64,000 bases of DNA from Aldehydirespirator sp965203575 (GTDB lineage: Bacteria > Actinomycetota > Acidimicrobiia > Acidimicrobiales > Aldehydirespiratoraceae): the NCBI GenBank assembly GCA_965203575.1, contig OZ241894.1:3038001-3102000 (forward strand). The letters are read 5' to 3'. Positions 29,507 to 38,739 of the stretch are shown piece by piece; the stretch's first letter is position 1, and each line of letters opens with the position of its first letter. A model generated the notes under the pieces. The model was given only the letters and a program-made list of their open reading frames with translations, was not told the origin of the DNA and searched no databases. A program made the translations under genes and the position numbers.

Positions 29507-30676
29507 GTGCAGGACTTCAGCGACGATCTGCGCCGGCTGCGCGGTCGCCTCGAGGAGGCCGAGGCCTATCTTCGCATCGGCGCCCTGCGGGTCCGGCTCC
29601 CCCAGCTCGAGGCCGAGTCGTCACGCCCCGATCTGTGGGATCAGCCCGAACGGGCCCGGGCCGTGACCTCCGAACTGGCTTCGATCAGCGATGACCTGGC
29701 GATGTTCGAACGGCTGGCCGACGGGATCTCGGACGCGGAGACCCTCAACCAGCTCGCCGTGGAGGAGGGGGATGCCTCCGAGGAGGCTGAGATCGAGCGG
29801 CTGGTGGCCGATGTCGCCGCTCGCTTCGACGAGCTCGAGCTGCGATCGCTGTTCACCGGCGAGTTCGACGAGCGGGATGCCGTCTGCCAGATCAAGTCGG
29901 GCGAGGGCGGGACCGACTCGCAGGACTGGGCCGAGATTCTGCTGCGGATGTACCGCCGCTGGGCCGAGCGCCGCGGCTTCGAGCTGGAGGTGACCGCCCT
30001 GTCGGAGGGCACCGAGGCCGGGTACTCCAGCGTGGACTTCCTGGTGAAGGGCCGCTGTGCCTACGGCTGGATGCGCTCCGAGCACGGCGTGCACCGCCTG
30101 GTGCGCATCTCTCCGTTCAACAACGAGGGCAAGCGCCAGACGGCCTTCACCGCGGTCGACGTCGCCCCCTTCTTCGAGGAGGTCTCCGACGAGGTGGCCA
30201 TCGACGAGAAGGATCTGCGGGTCGACACCTACCGCTCCTCGGGAGCCGGGGGCCAGCATGTCAACGTCACCGACTCGGCGGTGCGGATCACCCACCTGCC
30301 CACCGGGATCGTCACCAGCTGCCAGAACGAGCGCAGCCAGCACCAGAACAAGGAACGGGCCATGCAGATGCTGGCCGCCAAGCTGCTCAACCTGGAGCGC
30401 AAGAGGCTCGCCGACGAGATCGCCGGCATCAAGGGCGAGCAGCAGAAGGTGGGTTTCGGCAGCCAGATACGCAGCTATGTGATGCAGCCCTACCAGATGG
30501 TGAAGGACCAGCGCACCCGCCATGAGACCCCCAACGTCGACGCGGTGCTGGGCGGGGATCTCGATCCGTTCATGGAGTCCTGGCTCCGGTGGAGCCGGGC
30601 CACCGGTGCCGCGGGCTCGATCGAGGGGGCTGGTACTGTCGCCACGTCACCGAAGGCCGCTGGAGGCGACGACTGA
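29507..30676 (+). CDS. prfB: Peptide chain release factor 2
   Basis: 389 residues from GTG. The stop-codon recognition motif RISPFNN (SPF, reading UGA/UAA) and the peptidyl-hydrolysis loop SGAGGQHVN (GGQ) are both present, followed by TGIVTSCQNERSQHQNK. The programmed +1 frameshift that regulates prfB in many bacteria is absent: the frame is continuous from the start. The factor should compete for UGA, which matters for the UGA-decoding candidate at 43272. The stop overlaps the ATG of ftsE (ATGA-type). Confidence 0.97.
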   Translation: MQDFSDDLRRLRGRLEEAEAYLRIGALRVRLPQLEAESSRPDLWDQPERARAVTSELASISDDLAMFERLADGISDAETLNQLAVEEGDASEEAEIERLVADVAARFDELELRSLFTGEFDERDAVCQIKSGEGGTDSQDWAEILLRMYRRWAERRGFELEVTALSEGTEAGYSSVDFLVKGRCAYGWMRSEHGVHRLVRISPFNNEGKRQTAFTAVDVAPFFEEVSDEVAIDEKDLRVDTYRSSGAGGQHVNVTDSAVRITHLPTGIVTSCQNERSQHQNKERAMQMLAAKLLNLERKRLADEIAGIKGEQQKVGFGSQIRSYVMQPYQMVKDQRTRHETPNVDAVLGGDLDPFMESWLRWSRATGAAGSIEGAGTVATSPKAAGGDD

Positions 30677-31353
30677 TGATCAAGATGGAGAAGGTCACGA
30701 AAGTCTTCAAGGGCGACGTGGTGGCCCTGCGCGACGTGACCATCGACATCGGCAAGGGGGAGTTCGTCTTCCTGGTGGGTCCGTCCGGCTCCGGCAAGTC
30801 CACATTCATCCGCCTGCTCAACCGCGAGGATGTGCCCGAGCACGGCCGGATATTCGTGGCCGGCCGCGACATCGGCGGGCTCAGCGGATGGAGGGTTCCC
30901 TACCTCCGGCGCAACATCGGCTATGTCTTCCAGGACTACAAGCTCCTCCAGAAGAAGACGGTGGCCGAGAACGTGGCCTTCGCGCTCGAGGTGATCGGCA
31001 AGGGCCCACAGGTCATCAACCGCCAGGTGCCCGCCATCCTGGAACTGGTCGGGCTGTCCCGCAAGATGGACCGGTTCCCCCGCGAGCTCTCAGGAGGCGA
31101 GCAGCAGCGGGTGTCGATCGCCCGGGCCTTCGTCAACCGGCCGCTGATCCTGCTGGCCGACGAGCCCACCGGGAACCTCGACCCCACGACGTCGGTGGGC
31201 ATCATGCGCCTGCTGGAGCGCATCAACGAGATAGGCACGACCGTCGTGATGGCCACCCACGACAGCAGCATCGTGGACAGCATGCGGCAGCGGGTGGTGG
31301 AACTCGACCGGGGAATGGTCGTGCGCGACCAGGCCCGAGGCGTCTACGAGTAA
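30676..31353 (+). CDS. ftsE: Cell-division ABC ATPase FtsE
   Basis: 225 residues from the ATG overlapping the prfB stop. Walker A GPSGSGKST, Q-loop FQDYKLL, ABC signature LSGGEQQR, Walker B LILLADEPTGNLDP and switch ATHDSSIV are all intact. With FtsX it forms a transmembrane complex that activates peptidoglycan hydrolases at division. Order prfB-ftsE-ftsX is conserved in actinomycetes, where smpB often follows; here it does not. Confidence 0.97.
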   Translation: MIKMEKVTKVFKGDVVALRDVTIDIGKGEFVFLVGPSGSGKSTFIRLLNREDVPEHGRIFVAGRDIGGLSGWRVPYLRRNIGYVFQDYKLLQKKTVAENVAFALEVIGKGPQVINRQVPAILELVGLSRKMDRFPRELSGGEQQRVSIARAFVNRPLILLADEPTGNLDPTTSVGIMRLLERINEIGTTVVMATHDSSIVDSMRQRVVELDRGMVVRDQARGVYE

Positions 31354-31398
31354 GCCCCCTCGATGTTCAGCGTCGCCCCCGGTCGCGAGTAGGCCTCG

Positions 31399-32292
31399 GT
31401 GTTCAGCTTCCGCTACGTGCTGCGCGAGACAGGTCAGAACCTGTGGCGCAACATCCTGCTGGCGGTGGCCACCGTGGTCACGGTGGGGGTCTCTCTGGCC
31501 ATGTTCGGCGGCTTCATGCTGTTCCAGGTGGCGGTTGACAACGCCACCGCTCGCTGGCAGGACGGGGTGGAGTTCATAGTGTGGATGAACACCGACGCCG
31601 GGACGGACGAGGACTCCAGCGTCCGGAACCAACTCGACGAGAGCCCGGGCGTGGAGAGCTGGGAGTACGTGGACCGCCAGCAGTCCTACGAGGAGTTCAA
31701 GGAGTTCTTCCAGGACACACCCGAGGTGCTGGAGATCTTCACCGCCGAGGGTGTGCCCCCGTACTACCGGGTGGTGCCGACCGATCCCGACCCCGACGTG
31801 GTGGAGGAGCTGGGCAGCCAGTTCAAGGGAAAGCCCGGGGTTCGCACGGTCACCTTCGCGGGTGACGTGATCCGCGATGTGCAGAACCTGTCGAACCGGG
31901 CCGGACGGGTGCTGTTCATCGGCTCGATCGTCCTGCTCGGCGCCTCGACGCTGTTGATTCTCAACACGCTGGCGGTGGCCATCGGCAACCGGCGTCCCGA
32001 GATAGAGATCATGCGCCTGGTGGGGGCCACGAAGTGGTTCATCCGTGTGCCCTTCATGCTCGAGGGGCTGGTTCAGGGCCTGCTCGGCGCCGTAGTGGCC
32101 ATGATCAGCAACTCGCTTCTGCGGAACTACGTGATCGATCAGTTCAGCGATGCCGATGGTCTGCAACTGCTGGCCGGGTTCAAGGTCGACGACGCCGCCA
32201 TGCTGCAGGTCAACCTGCTCGTGGTGGCGATCGCAGTGGGGGTCGCGGTGATCGGATCGAACCTGGCCGTGGCCATGCACCTGAACGAATAG
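31399..32292 (+). CDS. ftsX: Cell-division permease-like protein FtsX
   Basis: 297 residues from GTG. The first membrane helix (NILLAVATVVTVGVSLAMFGG) is followed by a large extracytoplasmic domain, then three further helices in the C-terminal half (VLFIGSIVLLGASTLLILNT and others), the standard FtsX plan. RRPEIEIMRLVGATKWFIR is the conserved cytoplasmic coupling helix that docks on FtsE. 45 bases after ftsE, same operon. Confidence 0.95.
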   Translation: MFSFRYVLRETGQNLWRNILLAVATVVTVGVSLAMFGGFMLFQVAVDNATARWQDGVEFIVWMNTDAGTDEDSSVRNQLDESPGVESWEYVDRQQSYEEFKEFFQDTPEVLEIFTAEGVPPYYRVVPTDPDPDVVEELGSQFKGKPGVRTVTFAGDVIRDVQNLSNRAGRVLFIGSIVLLGASTLLILNTLAVAIGNRRPEIEIMRLVGATKWFIRVPFMLEGLVQGLLGAVVAMISNSLLRNYVIDQFSDADGLQLLAGFKVDDAAMLQVNLLVVAIAVGVAVIGSNLAVAMHLNE

Positions 32293-32326
32293 CCGTCACA
32301 GGGGGCTGCGGCCGGCCCGGGCCTCC

Positions 32327-33442
32327 TCAGCGAAGGGTGTCTAGGGGCTCGGTGTATTCCAGGCTCAGGGCGTCGGCCACTGCGGGCTCGGTGATCCGGC
32401 CGTGGCGAACGCTGAGGCCGTCCTGGAGGCCCTTGTCGGCCGCGATGGCCTCGACGACTCCCTGGTCGGCCAGCTTGTGCACGTAGGGGAGGGTCGCGTT
32501 GTTGAGGGCCTGGGTGGAGGTGCGGGGGACCGCGCCGGGCATGTTGGCCACGCAGTAGTGGACCACGTCGTCGACCACGTAGGTGGGCTCGGCGTGGGTG
32601 GTGGGCCTGGAGGTCTCGGCGCAGCCGCCCTGGTCGATGGCCACGTCCACGATGACGGTGCCGGGCCGCATGACCTTCACCATCTGTCTGGTGATCAGCC
32701 GGGGCGCCCTGGCGCCGGGCAGCAGCACGGCCCCGATCACCAGATCGGCGGTGAACACGGCCTGGGCCAGCCGGCTGGGGCTGGAGTACAGGGTGCGCAG
32801 CGCCGGACCGAAGCGGGCGGCCAGCGATTCGAGCACGGCCATGTCGCGATCCAGCACGGTCACGTCGGCGCCGAGTCCCAGGGCCATCTCCACCGCGTTG
32901 GTGCCGACCACCCCGCCGCCGATCACCGTGACCGGAGCGGCGGCCACACCGGGCACCCCGCCCAGCAGCACTCCCCGGCCGCCCGCGGATGCCTCCAGGC
33001 AGCGGGCGCCGGCCTGGATGGCCAGGCGGCCCGCTACCTGGGACATGGGGGCGAGCAGGGGGAGTCGGCCCCTGTGGTCGGTGACCGACTCGTAGGCGAT
33101 GGCAGTGGCTCCGCTGCCGAGCAGGTCGTGGGCCTGGTCGGGGTCGGGAGCCAGATGCAGGTAGGTGAACAGCGTGTGGTCGGCCCTCAGGAGGGCGCGC
33201 TCCACCGCCTGGGGCTCCTTGACCTTCACTATCAGTTCGGCGATCTCGAAGAGTTCCTCAGCAGTGGGCACCATGATGGCGCCGCGGTCCTTGTACTCGT
33301 CGTCGTCGAACCCGGCGCCCGCGCCCGCGTCCCGCTCGACGTATACCTCGTGACCGCGGTCGGTGACCTCGCGCACGCTGTCGGGAGTCAGCCCGACGCG
33401 GCGCTCCTCGCTCTTGATCTCCCTGGGCACCCCAATGCGCAT
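32327..33442 (-). CDS. ald: Alanine dehydrogenase
   Basis: 371 residues, the usual length. MRIGVPREIKSEERRVGLTP is the family N-terminus; the substrate Lys lies in VKVKEPQ, the catalytic His in YLHLAPD, and the NAD turn in VTVIGGGVVGTNA. It catalyses reversible oxidative deamination of L-alanine to pyruvate. I chose the ATG at 33442, preceded by GGAGGGGTCC, over the GTG at 33457. It is divergent from an Lrp-family regulator, the classic arrangement in actinomycetes where the regulator senses alanine. Confidence 0.96.
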   Translation of the reverse strand: MRIGVPREIKSEERRVGLTPDSVREVTDRGHEVYVERDAGAGAGFDDDEYKDRGAIMVPTAEELFEIAELIVKVKEPQAVERALLRADHTLFTYLHLAPDPDQAHDLLGSGATAIAYESVTDHRGRLPLLAPMSQVAGRLAIQAGARCLEASAGGRGVLLGGVPGVAAAPVTVIGGGVVGTNAVEMALGLGADVTVLDRDMAVLESLAARFGPALRTLYSSPSRLAQAVFTADLVIGAVLLPGARAPRLITRQMVKVMRPGTVIVDVAIDQGGCAETSRPTTHAEPTYVVDDVVHYCVANMPGAVPRTSTQALNNATLPYVHKLADQGVVEAIAADKGLQDGLSVRHGRITEPAVADALSLEYTEPLDTLR

Positions 33443-33575
33443 GTTGGACCCCTCCACCTGCGACTGGTGAAATACTACACGCGCATGTGGGACTCATTCT
33501 GAGCAATATTGTTTCGAGTAGTGATAACGACGCTCAATACTTGCACATCTCGCTAGTTCAACGCAAAATATTCCC
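33443..33575. promoter_or_regulatory. AT-rich ald/lrp divergent control region
   Basis: 133 bases between divergent ald and lrp, markedly richer in A+T than the surroundings. It holds the perfect 8-bp palindrome CAATATTG at 33504-33511 and a related GCAAAATATTCC at about 33563-33574. These are plausible Lrp-type binding sites; no certain -10/-35 pair is assigned. Confidence 0.5.
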
Positions 33576-34037
33576 ATGCACGAAATCGATACGACCGATC
33601 GGCTCATCCTGAACGAACTGCAGATCGACGGGCGGGTGTCACATTCCGAATTGGCATCGCGCATAGGGCTGTCCACGTCGGCTTGCCACCGGCGGGTGCG
33701 CCGGCTGGAGGCCGACGGCGTCATCGCCGGCTATGTGATGATCCTCGACACCGAGGCCATCGGCAGGGACCTGGACGTGTTCGTGGAGGTCTCCCTGGTC
33801 AGCCAGAGCGAGGAGTCGCTGCGCCGCTTCGAGGAGGAGGTGCGCGACTGTCCGGAGGTCATGTCATGCCACCTGGTGGCGGGCGACGCCGACTACCTGG
33901 TGCACCTCGCCGTGCAGGACCACCGCGACTTCGAGCGCATCCACAACCAGCATCTGTCCCGGCTCGCCGGCGTGGCCCGGCTGCGCTCCAACTTCGCGAT
34001 CCGCACCGTCTACCAGACGACCCGGCACTTGCTTTAG
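33576..34037 (+). CDS. Lrp/AsnC-family transcriptional regulator, probable ald regulator
   Basis: 153 residues: N-terminal winged helix (DRLILNELQIDGRVSHSELASRIGLSTSACHRRVRRLEADGVI) and C-terminal RAM effector domain (MSCHLVAGDADYLVHLAVQD). Homologues adjacent to ald activate it in response to alanine. Its N-terminus and the ald promoter share a short AT-rich intergenic region with palindromic sites. No ribosome binding site is evident upstream of the ATG. Confidence 0.93.
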   Translation: MHEIDTTDRLILNELQIDGRVSHSELASRIGLSTSACHRRVRRLEADGVIAGYVMILDTEAIGRDLDVFVEVSLVSQSEESLRRFEEEVRDCPEVMSCHLVAGDADYLVHLAVQDHRDFERIHNQHLSRLAGVARLRSNFAIRTVYQTTRHLL

Positions 34038-34038
34038 G

Positions 34039-34067
34039 GCCCGAGCGGCCCGCGAAGCAAGAGCGGG
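34039..34067 (-). repeat. Dispersed repeat, shortened copy D
   Basis: Minus-strand copy of the element seen at 5444 and 23917, with about 8 internal bases missing; both ends (CCCGCTCTTG and CGGGCCGCTCGGGC) are retained. It starts two bases after the stop of the Lrp gene. Confidence 0.65.
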
Positions 34068-34087
34068 AGTTCCGGGGGCGGCGCGGG

Positions 34088-35314
34088 TCAGCTGGTCTGG
34101 GTGCCGACCTTCAGGTCCTCGAACGGTACACCCCGGTCGACGCTGATGTCCCGGGGCAGTCCGAGCACGCGGTCGCCGATGATGTTGCGCTGGATCTCCG
34201 AGGTTCCGCCGGCAATGCCGGCCTGAAGCGATGTGAGGGCCTGGCGCTGCCAGAAGGCATCGGCTTCGTCCTCCCAGGCCACTCCTGACGCACCGGCGAT
34301 GGCCATCGACACCTCGGTGTGCAGGTCCGCGATCTGGACAGTGGCCAGCTTTCCGATCGAGCCTCCCGGTCCCGGTGTGCGCCCTGCCTTGACCTCTGCC
34401 CGGGTCCGCATGGCCACCAGCGACAGGCAGGTCTCCAGGATGCGCAGCCGCATGAGCTTCTGGCGCAGGGCCGGGTCGCGGTCGAGGCCGCGCTTGCGGG
34501 CCGCTCCGATCAGGCGGTCAGTACGGTCGGTGCTGATCCCGCCGGTGGTTCCGGTGCCGATGGCGACCCTCTCGTACATCAGCATGGCCGTCGCCATGCG
34601 CCAGCCGTTGTTCAGTTCGCCCAGGAGGTTGTCGGCGCCGATGCGCACATCGGTGAAGAACACCTCGTTGAACTGGGTGCCGCCGTCGATCTGGTGGATG
34701 GGACGTATCTCGACCCCCTCGGCGTCCATGGGCACGACGAACATCGAGATCCCGGCGTGCTTGGGCACGGTGGGGTCGGTGCGGGCGATGATGATCCCGT
34801 AGGCGCACAGATGCGCCAGCGTGGTCCACACCTTCTGGCCGTTGATAGTCCATTCGTCGCCATCGCGCTCGGCCCGGGTCTGCAGGCTGGCCACATCGGA
34901 TCCGGCTCCGGGCTCGGAGAACATCTGGCACCACACGTCCTCCGCCGAGATGATGCGGGCCAGGTGGGCCGACTTCTGCGCATGGCTGCCGTACTCGGCC
35001 ATCATGGGCAGGCACATCCCGTGGGATATGAGAAGGTCGTAGGTCATGTTGGGATAGCGGCTGTACTCCTCTCGCCACGCCTTCTCATGGGCCTTGGTCA
35101 GCCCGGCTCCGCCGTAGGCGGCCGGATAGGTCAGCCCGGCGAGACCCTCGTCGGCCAAGGCCCTCTGGAATCGCTGGGCCGCCCGCAGCCTCAGCTCGCC
35201 CCTGGGATCGGGTCGCCCGTCCAGTGAGATGCCCGTGGCATGCTCGTCGAGGAATGCCCGGCATCGGGCCCGGAAGGCCTCGTCTTCCTCTGGGGCCAAG
35301 AAGTCGTCGGCCAC
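34088..35314 (-). CDS. Acyl-CoA dehydrogenase
   Basis: 408 residues. Three-domain acyl-CoA dehydrogenase: helical N-terminus (GLAGLTYPAAYGGAGL), beta domain with FSEPGAGSDVASLQTRAERD and WTINGQKVWTT (FAD and substrate contacts), and helical C-terminus ending in GGTSEIQRNIIGDRVLGLPRD. It oxidises an acyl-CoA thioester at the alpha-beta position using FAD; chain specificity cannot be read. A TACGCT box ends 7 bases before the GTG start. The separate TetR and phosphotransferase genes at 38-40 kb are common companions of fatty-acid genes. Confidence 0.92.
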   Translation of the reverse strand: MADDFLAPEEDEAFRARCRAFLDEHATGISLDGRPDPRGELRLRAAQRFQRALADEGLAGLTYPAAYGGAGLTKAHEKAWREEYSRYPNMTYDLLISHGMCLPMMAEYGSHAQKSAHLARIISAEDVWCQMFSEPGAGSDVASLQTRAERDGDEWTINGQKVWTTLAHLCAYGIIIARTDPTVPKHAGISMFVVPMDAEGVEIRPIHQIDGGTQFNEVFFTDVRIGADNLLGELNNGWRMATAMLMYERVAIGTGTTGGISTDRTDRLIGAARKRGLDRDPALRQKLMRLRILETCLSLVAMRTRAEVKAGRTPGPGGSIGKLATVQIADLHTEVSMAIAGASGVAWEDEADAFWQRQALTSLQAGIAGGTSEIQRNIIGDRVLGLPRDISVDRGVPFEDLKVGTQTS

Positions 35315-35321
35315 GGCGCCC

Positions 35322-35327
35322 AGCGTA
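35322..35327 (-). promoter_or_regulatory. Putative -10 box of acyl-CoA dehydrogenase gene
   Basis: Minus-strand TACGCT, 7 bases before the GTG at 35314; leaderless arrangement. Confidence 0.45.
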
Positions 35328-35362
35328 GTGGCGGCCGTCAGCAGTCTCGCCTCCCGGGGTAC

Positions 35363-36403
35363 CTAGAACTCGGTGACCACCGCCACGCCGCTGCCTCCGA
35401 AGCCCTCCATGGTCTGGAAGGCCTCGGGCAGGTCCTCCAGTGCCATCGTGCGGCTCACCAGCAGCCCGAGGTCGATGCCGGTGGTTGCGATCAAGCCCAT
35501 CAGCGCGGGGTACTGGCGGGCAGACATTCCCTTGGTGCCGAGCACCTCCAGTTCCTTCGCGACGACGGTGGCCATCGGCAGCGCGGTGGCCCGCGCTGAC
35601 AGCAGTCCGGCCTGGACATGGCGGCCCTGCTTACGCAGGCAGCGCACCGAGTTGGCAGCCACCTCGGCGTTGCCGAGCGCGTCGACTGACACGTGGGCGC
35701 CTCCTCCGGTCGTCTCGCGCACCGCGCCCACCGTGGCCCGACCGTCGTCGGGATCGGCGACGACGGTGGCGGTCGCTCCCATGGCGGTGGCCAGCCTCAG
35801 GGCGGGTTCCTCGATGTCCACGGCCACGACCCGGGCGCCAACGGCTGCGCCGATCATCACCATGCACAGACCGAGCCCGCCGCAGCCGTGCACCACCAGC
35901 CACTCGCCGGCCGCGAGCCGGGCCCGCTCCATCAATGCCCGGTAGGCCGTGATCATCCGGCAGCCCAGGATCGAGCCGTGTTCGAAGGAGAGGTCGTCGG
36001 GCAGCGCAGCCAGATTGGTGTCGGCGTGGGAGATCGCGCAGTAGCGGGCGAAGGAGCCCCAGTGGGTGAAGCCGGGTTGGAAGTAGTTGTCGCAGATCTG
36101 CTCGTTGCCCGTGCTGCACTGCTCGCATCGGCCGCATCCGCAGCAGAAAGGTGCGGTCACCCGGTCGCCCGCTGACCAGCGGGCGGTGTCTGGCCCGGCC
36201 TCGGCCACCACCCCCGCCAGTTCGTGTCCGGGCACATGCGGCAGGGTGAGGCCAGGGTCGTGGCCATGCCAGGCGAAGAGGTCGCTGCGGCAGAGCCCGG
36301 ACGCCCGAACCTCAATCACAACGCCGTCGCGGGGCACGTCTGGATCGGGAAGGTCCTCTACGGTGATCGGTCCGTTGAAGGCTCGGAACAAGGCGCCTCG
36401 CAC
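35363..36403 (-). CDS. Zinc-dependent alcohol dehydrogenase (MDR superfamily)
   Basis: 346 residues from the GTG at 36403. Catalytic-zinc ligands lie in GLCRSDLFAWHGHD and LPHVPGHELAG. The structural-zinc lobe has the four-cysteine set CGCGRCEQCSTGNEQIC. The Rossmann turn is HGCGGLGLCMVMIGAA, with an acidic residue (VAVDIEEP) favouring NAD. It oxidises an unidentified alcohol or polyol. A longer frame upstream to 36598 exists but has no family similarity; TACCGT 8 bases before the GTG supports the shorter form. Confidence 0.9.
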   Translation of the reverse strand: MRGALFRAFNGPITVEDLPDPDVPRDGVVIEVRASGLCRSDLFAWHGHDPGLTLPHVPGHELAGVVAEAGPDTARWSAGDRVTAPFCCGCGRCEQCSTGNEQICDNYFQPGFTHWGSFARYCAISHADTNLAALPDDLSFEHGSILGCRMITAYRALMERARLAAGEWLVVHGCGGLGLCMVMIGAAVGARVVAVDIEEPALRLATAMGATATVVADPDDGRATVGAVRETTGGGAHVSVDALGNAEVAANSVRCLRKQGRHVQAGLLSARATALPMATVVAKELEVLGTKGMSARQYPALMGLIATTGIDLGLLVSRTMALEDLPEAFQTMEGFGGSGVAVVTEF

Positions 36404-36411
36404 TCCCGCCA

Positions 36412-36417
36412 ACGGTA
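36412..36417 (-). promoter_or_regulatory. Putative -10 box of alcohol dehydrogenase gene
   Basis: Minus-strand TACCGT, 8 bases before the GTG at 36403; no ribosome binding site between them. Confidence 0.4.
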
Positions 36418-36596
36418 CAGCTCCGGCGAGACAAGTGCCTCTGTTTGAACGTGGACCAGCCCTTGCGAATTCTCTGCAGAGGCAGCCAGACATGCCATGT
36501 GATCGAACGAGAGATCGGGCATTTGGAGCCTTCAATAGTAGTAGGGTCCATATTGTCCGTTGCGGCCAGGCGAACGGCCAAGGATCGAGGAGAGCC

Positions 36597-37085
36597 ATGA
36601 ACGCCAGCTCGCGCTCAGCGCATCACTTGATTGTTCCCGACGAGGTCACAACTGCTCAGGCGGCGAACGCGGTTCGGACTCTCAAGCACTTCCGGGAGCA
36701 GCATCCCGAGGCTTCAAGCGCGTCACTCATGCTGTCCGGCAACGAGGATGCAACCGCAGAAGTGCCGGTCGAGGTCCTCGATCTCTTGATTCTGGTGTTG
36801 GCGCAGGCTGCTAGCGGCAACGCGGTTGCCGTATCACCGGTAAAGAGGGAGCTCACGACTCAGCAGGCCGCGGATCTGCTCAACGTTTCGCGGCCCTATC
36901 TCGTCAAGCTCCTGGACCAGCGAAGGATTCCGTTTCGACGTGTCGGCAACCGTCGCAGGCTCCTGCTAACTGATGTGATGGCGTTCAAGCACGTCGACGA
37001 GTCGGAACGGCGCGCCATCGCGGCTGAGCTCACCGCCGACGGTCAGCACTACGATCCGGAGGGCGACGCAACGGAACAACCCTGA
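36597..37085 (+). CDS. Excisionase-family (MerR-like helix-turn-helix) DNA-binding protein, antitoxin-like
   Basis: 162 residues; GAGGAGAG precedes the ATG. The C-terminal half holds LTTQQAADLLNVSRPYLVKLLDQRRIPFRRVGNRRRLLLTDV, a winged helix of the excisionase/MerR type, followed by ERRAIAAEL. The N-terminal half is an amphipathic helical region. This architecture is common in antitoxins that sit upstream of a PIN-domain toxin, but the next gene here is a methyltransferase, so it appears as an orphan. Regulation of its own promoter is likely (family knowledge). Confidence 0.8.
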   Translation: MNASSRSAHHLIVPDEVTTAQAANAVRTLKHFREQHPEASSASLMLSGNEDATAEVPVEVLDLLILVLAQAASGNAVAVSPVKRELTTQQAADLLNVSRPYLVKLLDQRRIPFRRVGNRRRLLLTDVMAFKHVDESERRAIAAELTADGQHYDPEGDATEQP

Positions 37086-37114
37086 GCCTGCGCCGCTCCT
37101 GGAGCTGCGTCGCG

Positions 37115-37921
37115 GTGATCGTGGTAGCAACAACCGAGGACGAACTGGCCGGGATGTGCAACCGGCTCCGAGCCCTCGGTGTGCGCTTGGTGGACGTTGT
37201 GGCGCCGAGTGACACCCGTCGGGTGGTGTTGGCCTCGGCAGAGGACGCCGCGGGGGCGGCCGGCCTCGTCGTGTCGCTCAGGGCCGAGGGCGCGATGGCG
37301 GTGACAAGACCGGACAGTGGTGCTGCGCTCGAGGCGTGGCATCGGGACACCCGCCCCGTCACCTTCGGTGAACGAATCAGCGTGTGCCTGGCGTGGTCGG
37401 AGCACGATCGCAGGCACCTCCCGGGGTTGATCGAGATCGGACCAGGCGGATTCGGCAGCGGCCACCATCCGACCACGAGTCAGATCATCGAGGAGCTTGC
37501 CGGCCGGGTCGTCGGCGGGGAGCGGGTACTCGACGTCGGCTGCGGAAGCGGCATTCTCGGACTGTGCGCGCTTCGACTCGGCGCGGCGGAAGTCGTGGCT
37601 GCCGACATCGAGCTCGACGCGGTCGAGGCGGCTCGACGCAATGCACACCTCAACGGTTTGGGCGGCCGTTTGGAGGCGACGCTCGATCCTCTGGGCCGGA
37701 TCGACGGCCCTTTCGACATCGTCCTGGCCAACATCGCCAGGGCGGGAGTCGTCGAACTCGCCCGGGATTTGGTCTCGCATGTGTCGCCGCGTGGATGGCT
37801 CGTCGTGGGCGGGATCTCTCCGTCGCAGTGCTCGCAGGTTGTCGACTTCCTTAACCCCCTAGCCGAAGTCGGTCGCCGGGCATCCGGAGGGTGGTCCACT
37901 GTCGTTCTCGCCCGGGCTTGA
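37115..37921 (+). CDS. prmA: Ribosomal protein L11 methyltransferase-like (PrmA family)
   Basis: 268 residues. The C-terminal two thirds is a class I SAM methyltransferase: FGSGHHPTTSQIIEEL, motif I VLDVGCGSGILGLCALRLG, acidic ADIELDAVEAAR, and motif IV ILANIARAGVVELA in place of the usual NPPY-like loop, as in PrmA. The N-terminal ~100 residues form a divergent substrate-binding domain. PrmA trimethylates ribosomal protein L11. The GTG at 37115 is the first reasonable start, 29 bases after the HTH gene. Confidence 0.82.
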   Translation: MIVVATTEDELAGMCNRLRALGVRLVDVVAPSDTRRVVLASAEDAAGAAGLVVSLRAEGAMAVTRPDSGAALEAWHRDTRPVTFGERISVCLAWSEHDRRHLPGLIEIGPGGFGSGHHPTTSQIIEELAGRVVGGERVLDVGCGSGILGLCALRLGAAEVVAADIELDAVEAARRNAHLNGLGGRLEATLDPLGRIDGPFDIVLANIARAGVVELARDLVSHVSPRGWLVVGGISPSQCSQVVDFLNPLAEVGRRASGGWSTVVLARA

Positions 37922-38006
37922 CCCGGCGGAGCGACACCGGGCGTCTGACGGCACTCATCGTGGGTTCTCGTGTCAGTCAGGGAGATAGGAGGGGTCGGTG
38001 ATCGTG

Positions 38007-38012
38007 TATTGT
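38007..38012 (+). promoter_or_regulatory. Putative -10 box of leaderless tetR-type gene
   Basis: TATTGT, 7 bases before the ATG at 38020. Confidence 0.5.
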
Positions 38013-38019
38013 TGGCCGC

Positions 38020-38667
38020 ATGCCGGCTCTAGAGGATCTTCCTTTGCTCGGTGCCGACACGCCGCGCCGCCGGAGCGGAACGGATCGAACGACTGAGCGG
38101 CTGCTGCAGGCCGCTGCCAGGGAGTTTGTGGAGCACGGCTTCGACGCGGCCCGCGTCAGCGCCATTGCCCGTCGCGCCGGACTCACATCGGGAGCGGTCT
38201 ACGCGCGCTGGCCCACCAAGAGCGACGTGATGGCGGCCGCCCTCGACTACATCTTCCACACAGTCCTGCCGTCCAGCCGGATCAAGGAGTCGGGCGTCGA
38301 CGGGATGAGGCCGCCGGACGTGATCGAGACGCTGGGAGCGAGCCTCCTGGAGGCCGACCAGTCGCGAGACGTGCTGGTGCAGGTCTTCGGCAGCGCTCGC
38401 AACAACGAGAAGATCAGAGAGTGCCTGCTGGAGTTCCTGAACGAGGACGCTCAGCAGATCGCCGACATGATCGAGGAGGGAAAGCAGGCCGGCTTCGTGG
38501 ATCCCGAGCTCAGCACGGCGGCCATGTCCTTGATGTGCCGGGCCACCGCGCTCGGTGCCCAACTGCTCGTGTCGGCTGGTCTGGACGATCGCCACGTCCC
38601 GACCCACGACGAGTGGAACCGGCTCATCTCGACCCTCATCGGCGCGACAGCTCCGTCCAGCTCCTAG
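38020..38667 (+). CDS. TetR-family transcriptional regulator
   Basis: 215 residues: N-terminal TetR helix-turn-helix (TTERLLQAAAREFVEHGFDAARVSAIARRAGLTSGAVYARW) and a C-terminal ligand-binding helical domain. It probably represses itself and neighbours in response to a small hydrophobic ligand. The phosphotransferase gene follows after 72 bases in the same direction and is the most likely regulated target. Confidence 0.92.
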   Translation: MPALEDLPLLGADTPRRRSGTDRTTERLLQAAAREFVEHGFDAARVSAIARRAGLTSGAVYARWPTKSDVMAAALDYIFHTVLPSSRIKESGVDGMRPPDVIETLGASLLEADQSRDVLVQVFGSARNNEKIRECLLEFLNEDAQQIADMIEEGKQAGFVDPELSTAAMSLMCRATALGAQLLVSAGLDDRHVPTHDEWNRLISTLIGATAPSSS

Positions 38668-38739
38668 CCGGAGGCGGGCACCACCTCGTCTTGGATCAGT
38701 CGCGTCGAGGATGGGCTGGATAGGGGAGAGGCTGTCGCC

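Noticed and set aside
29507..29600. Programmed frameshift in prfB
   Set aside because: The reading frame is open from the GTG with no early UGA or CUUU slip site.
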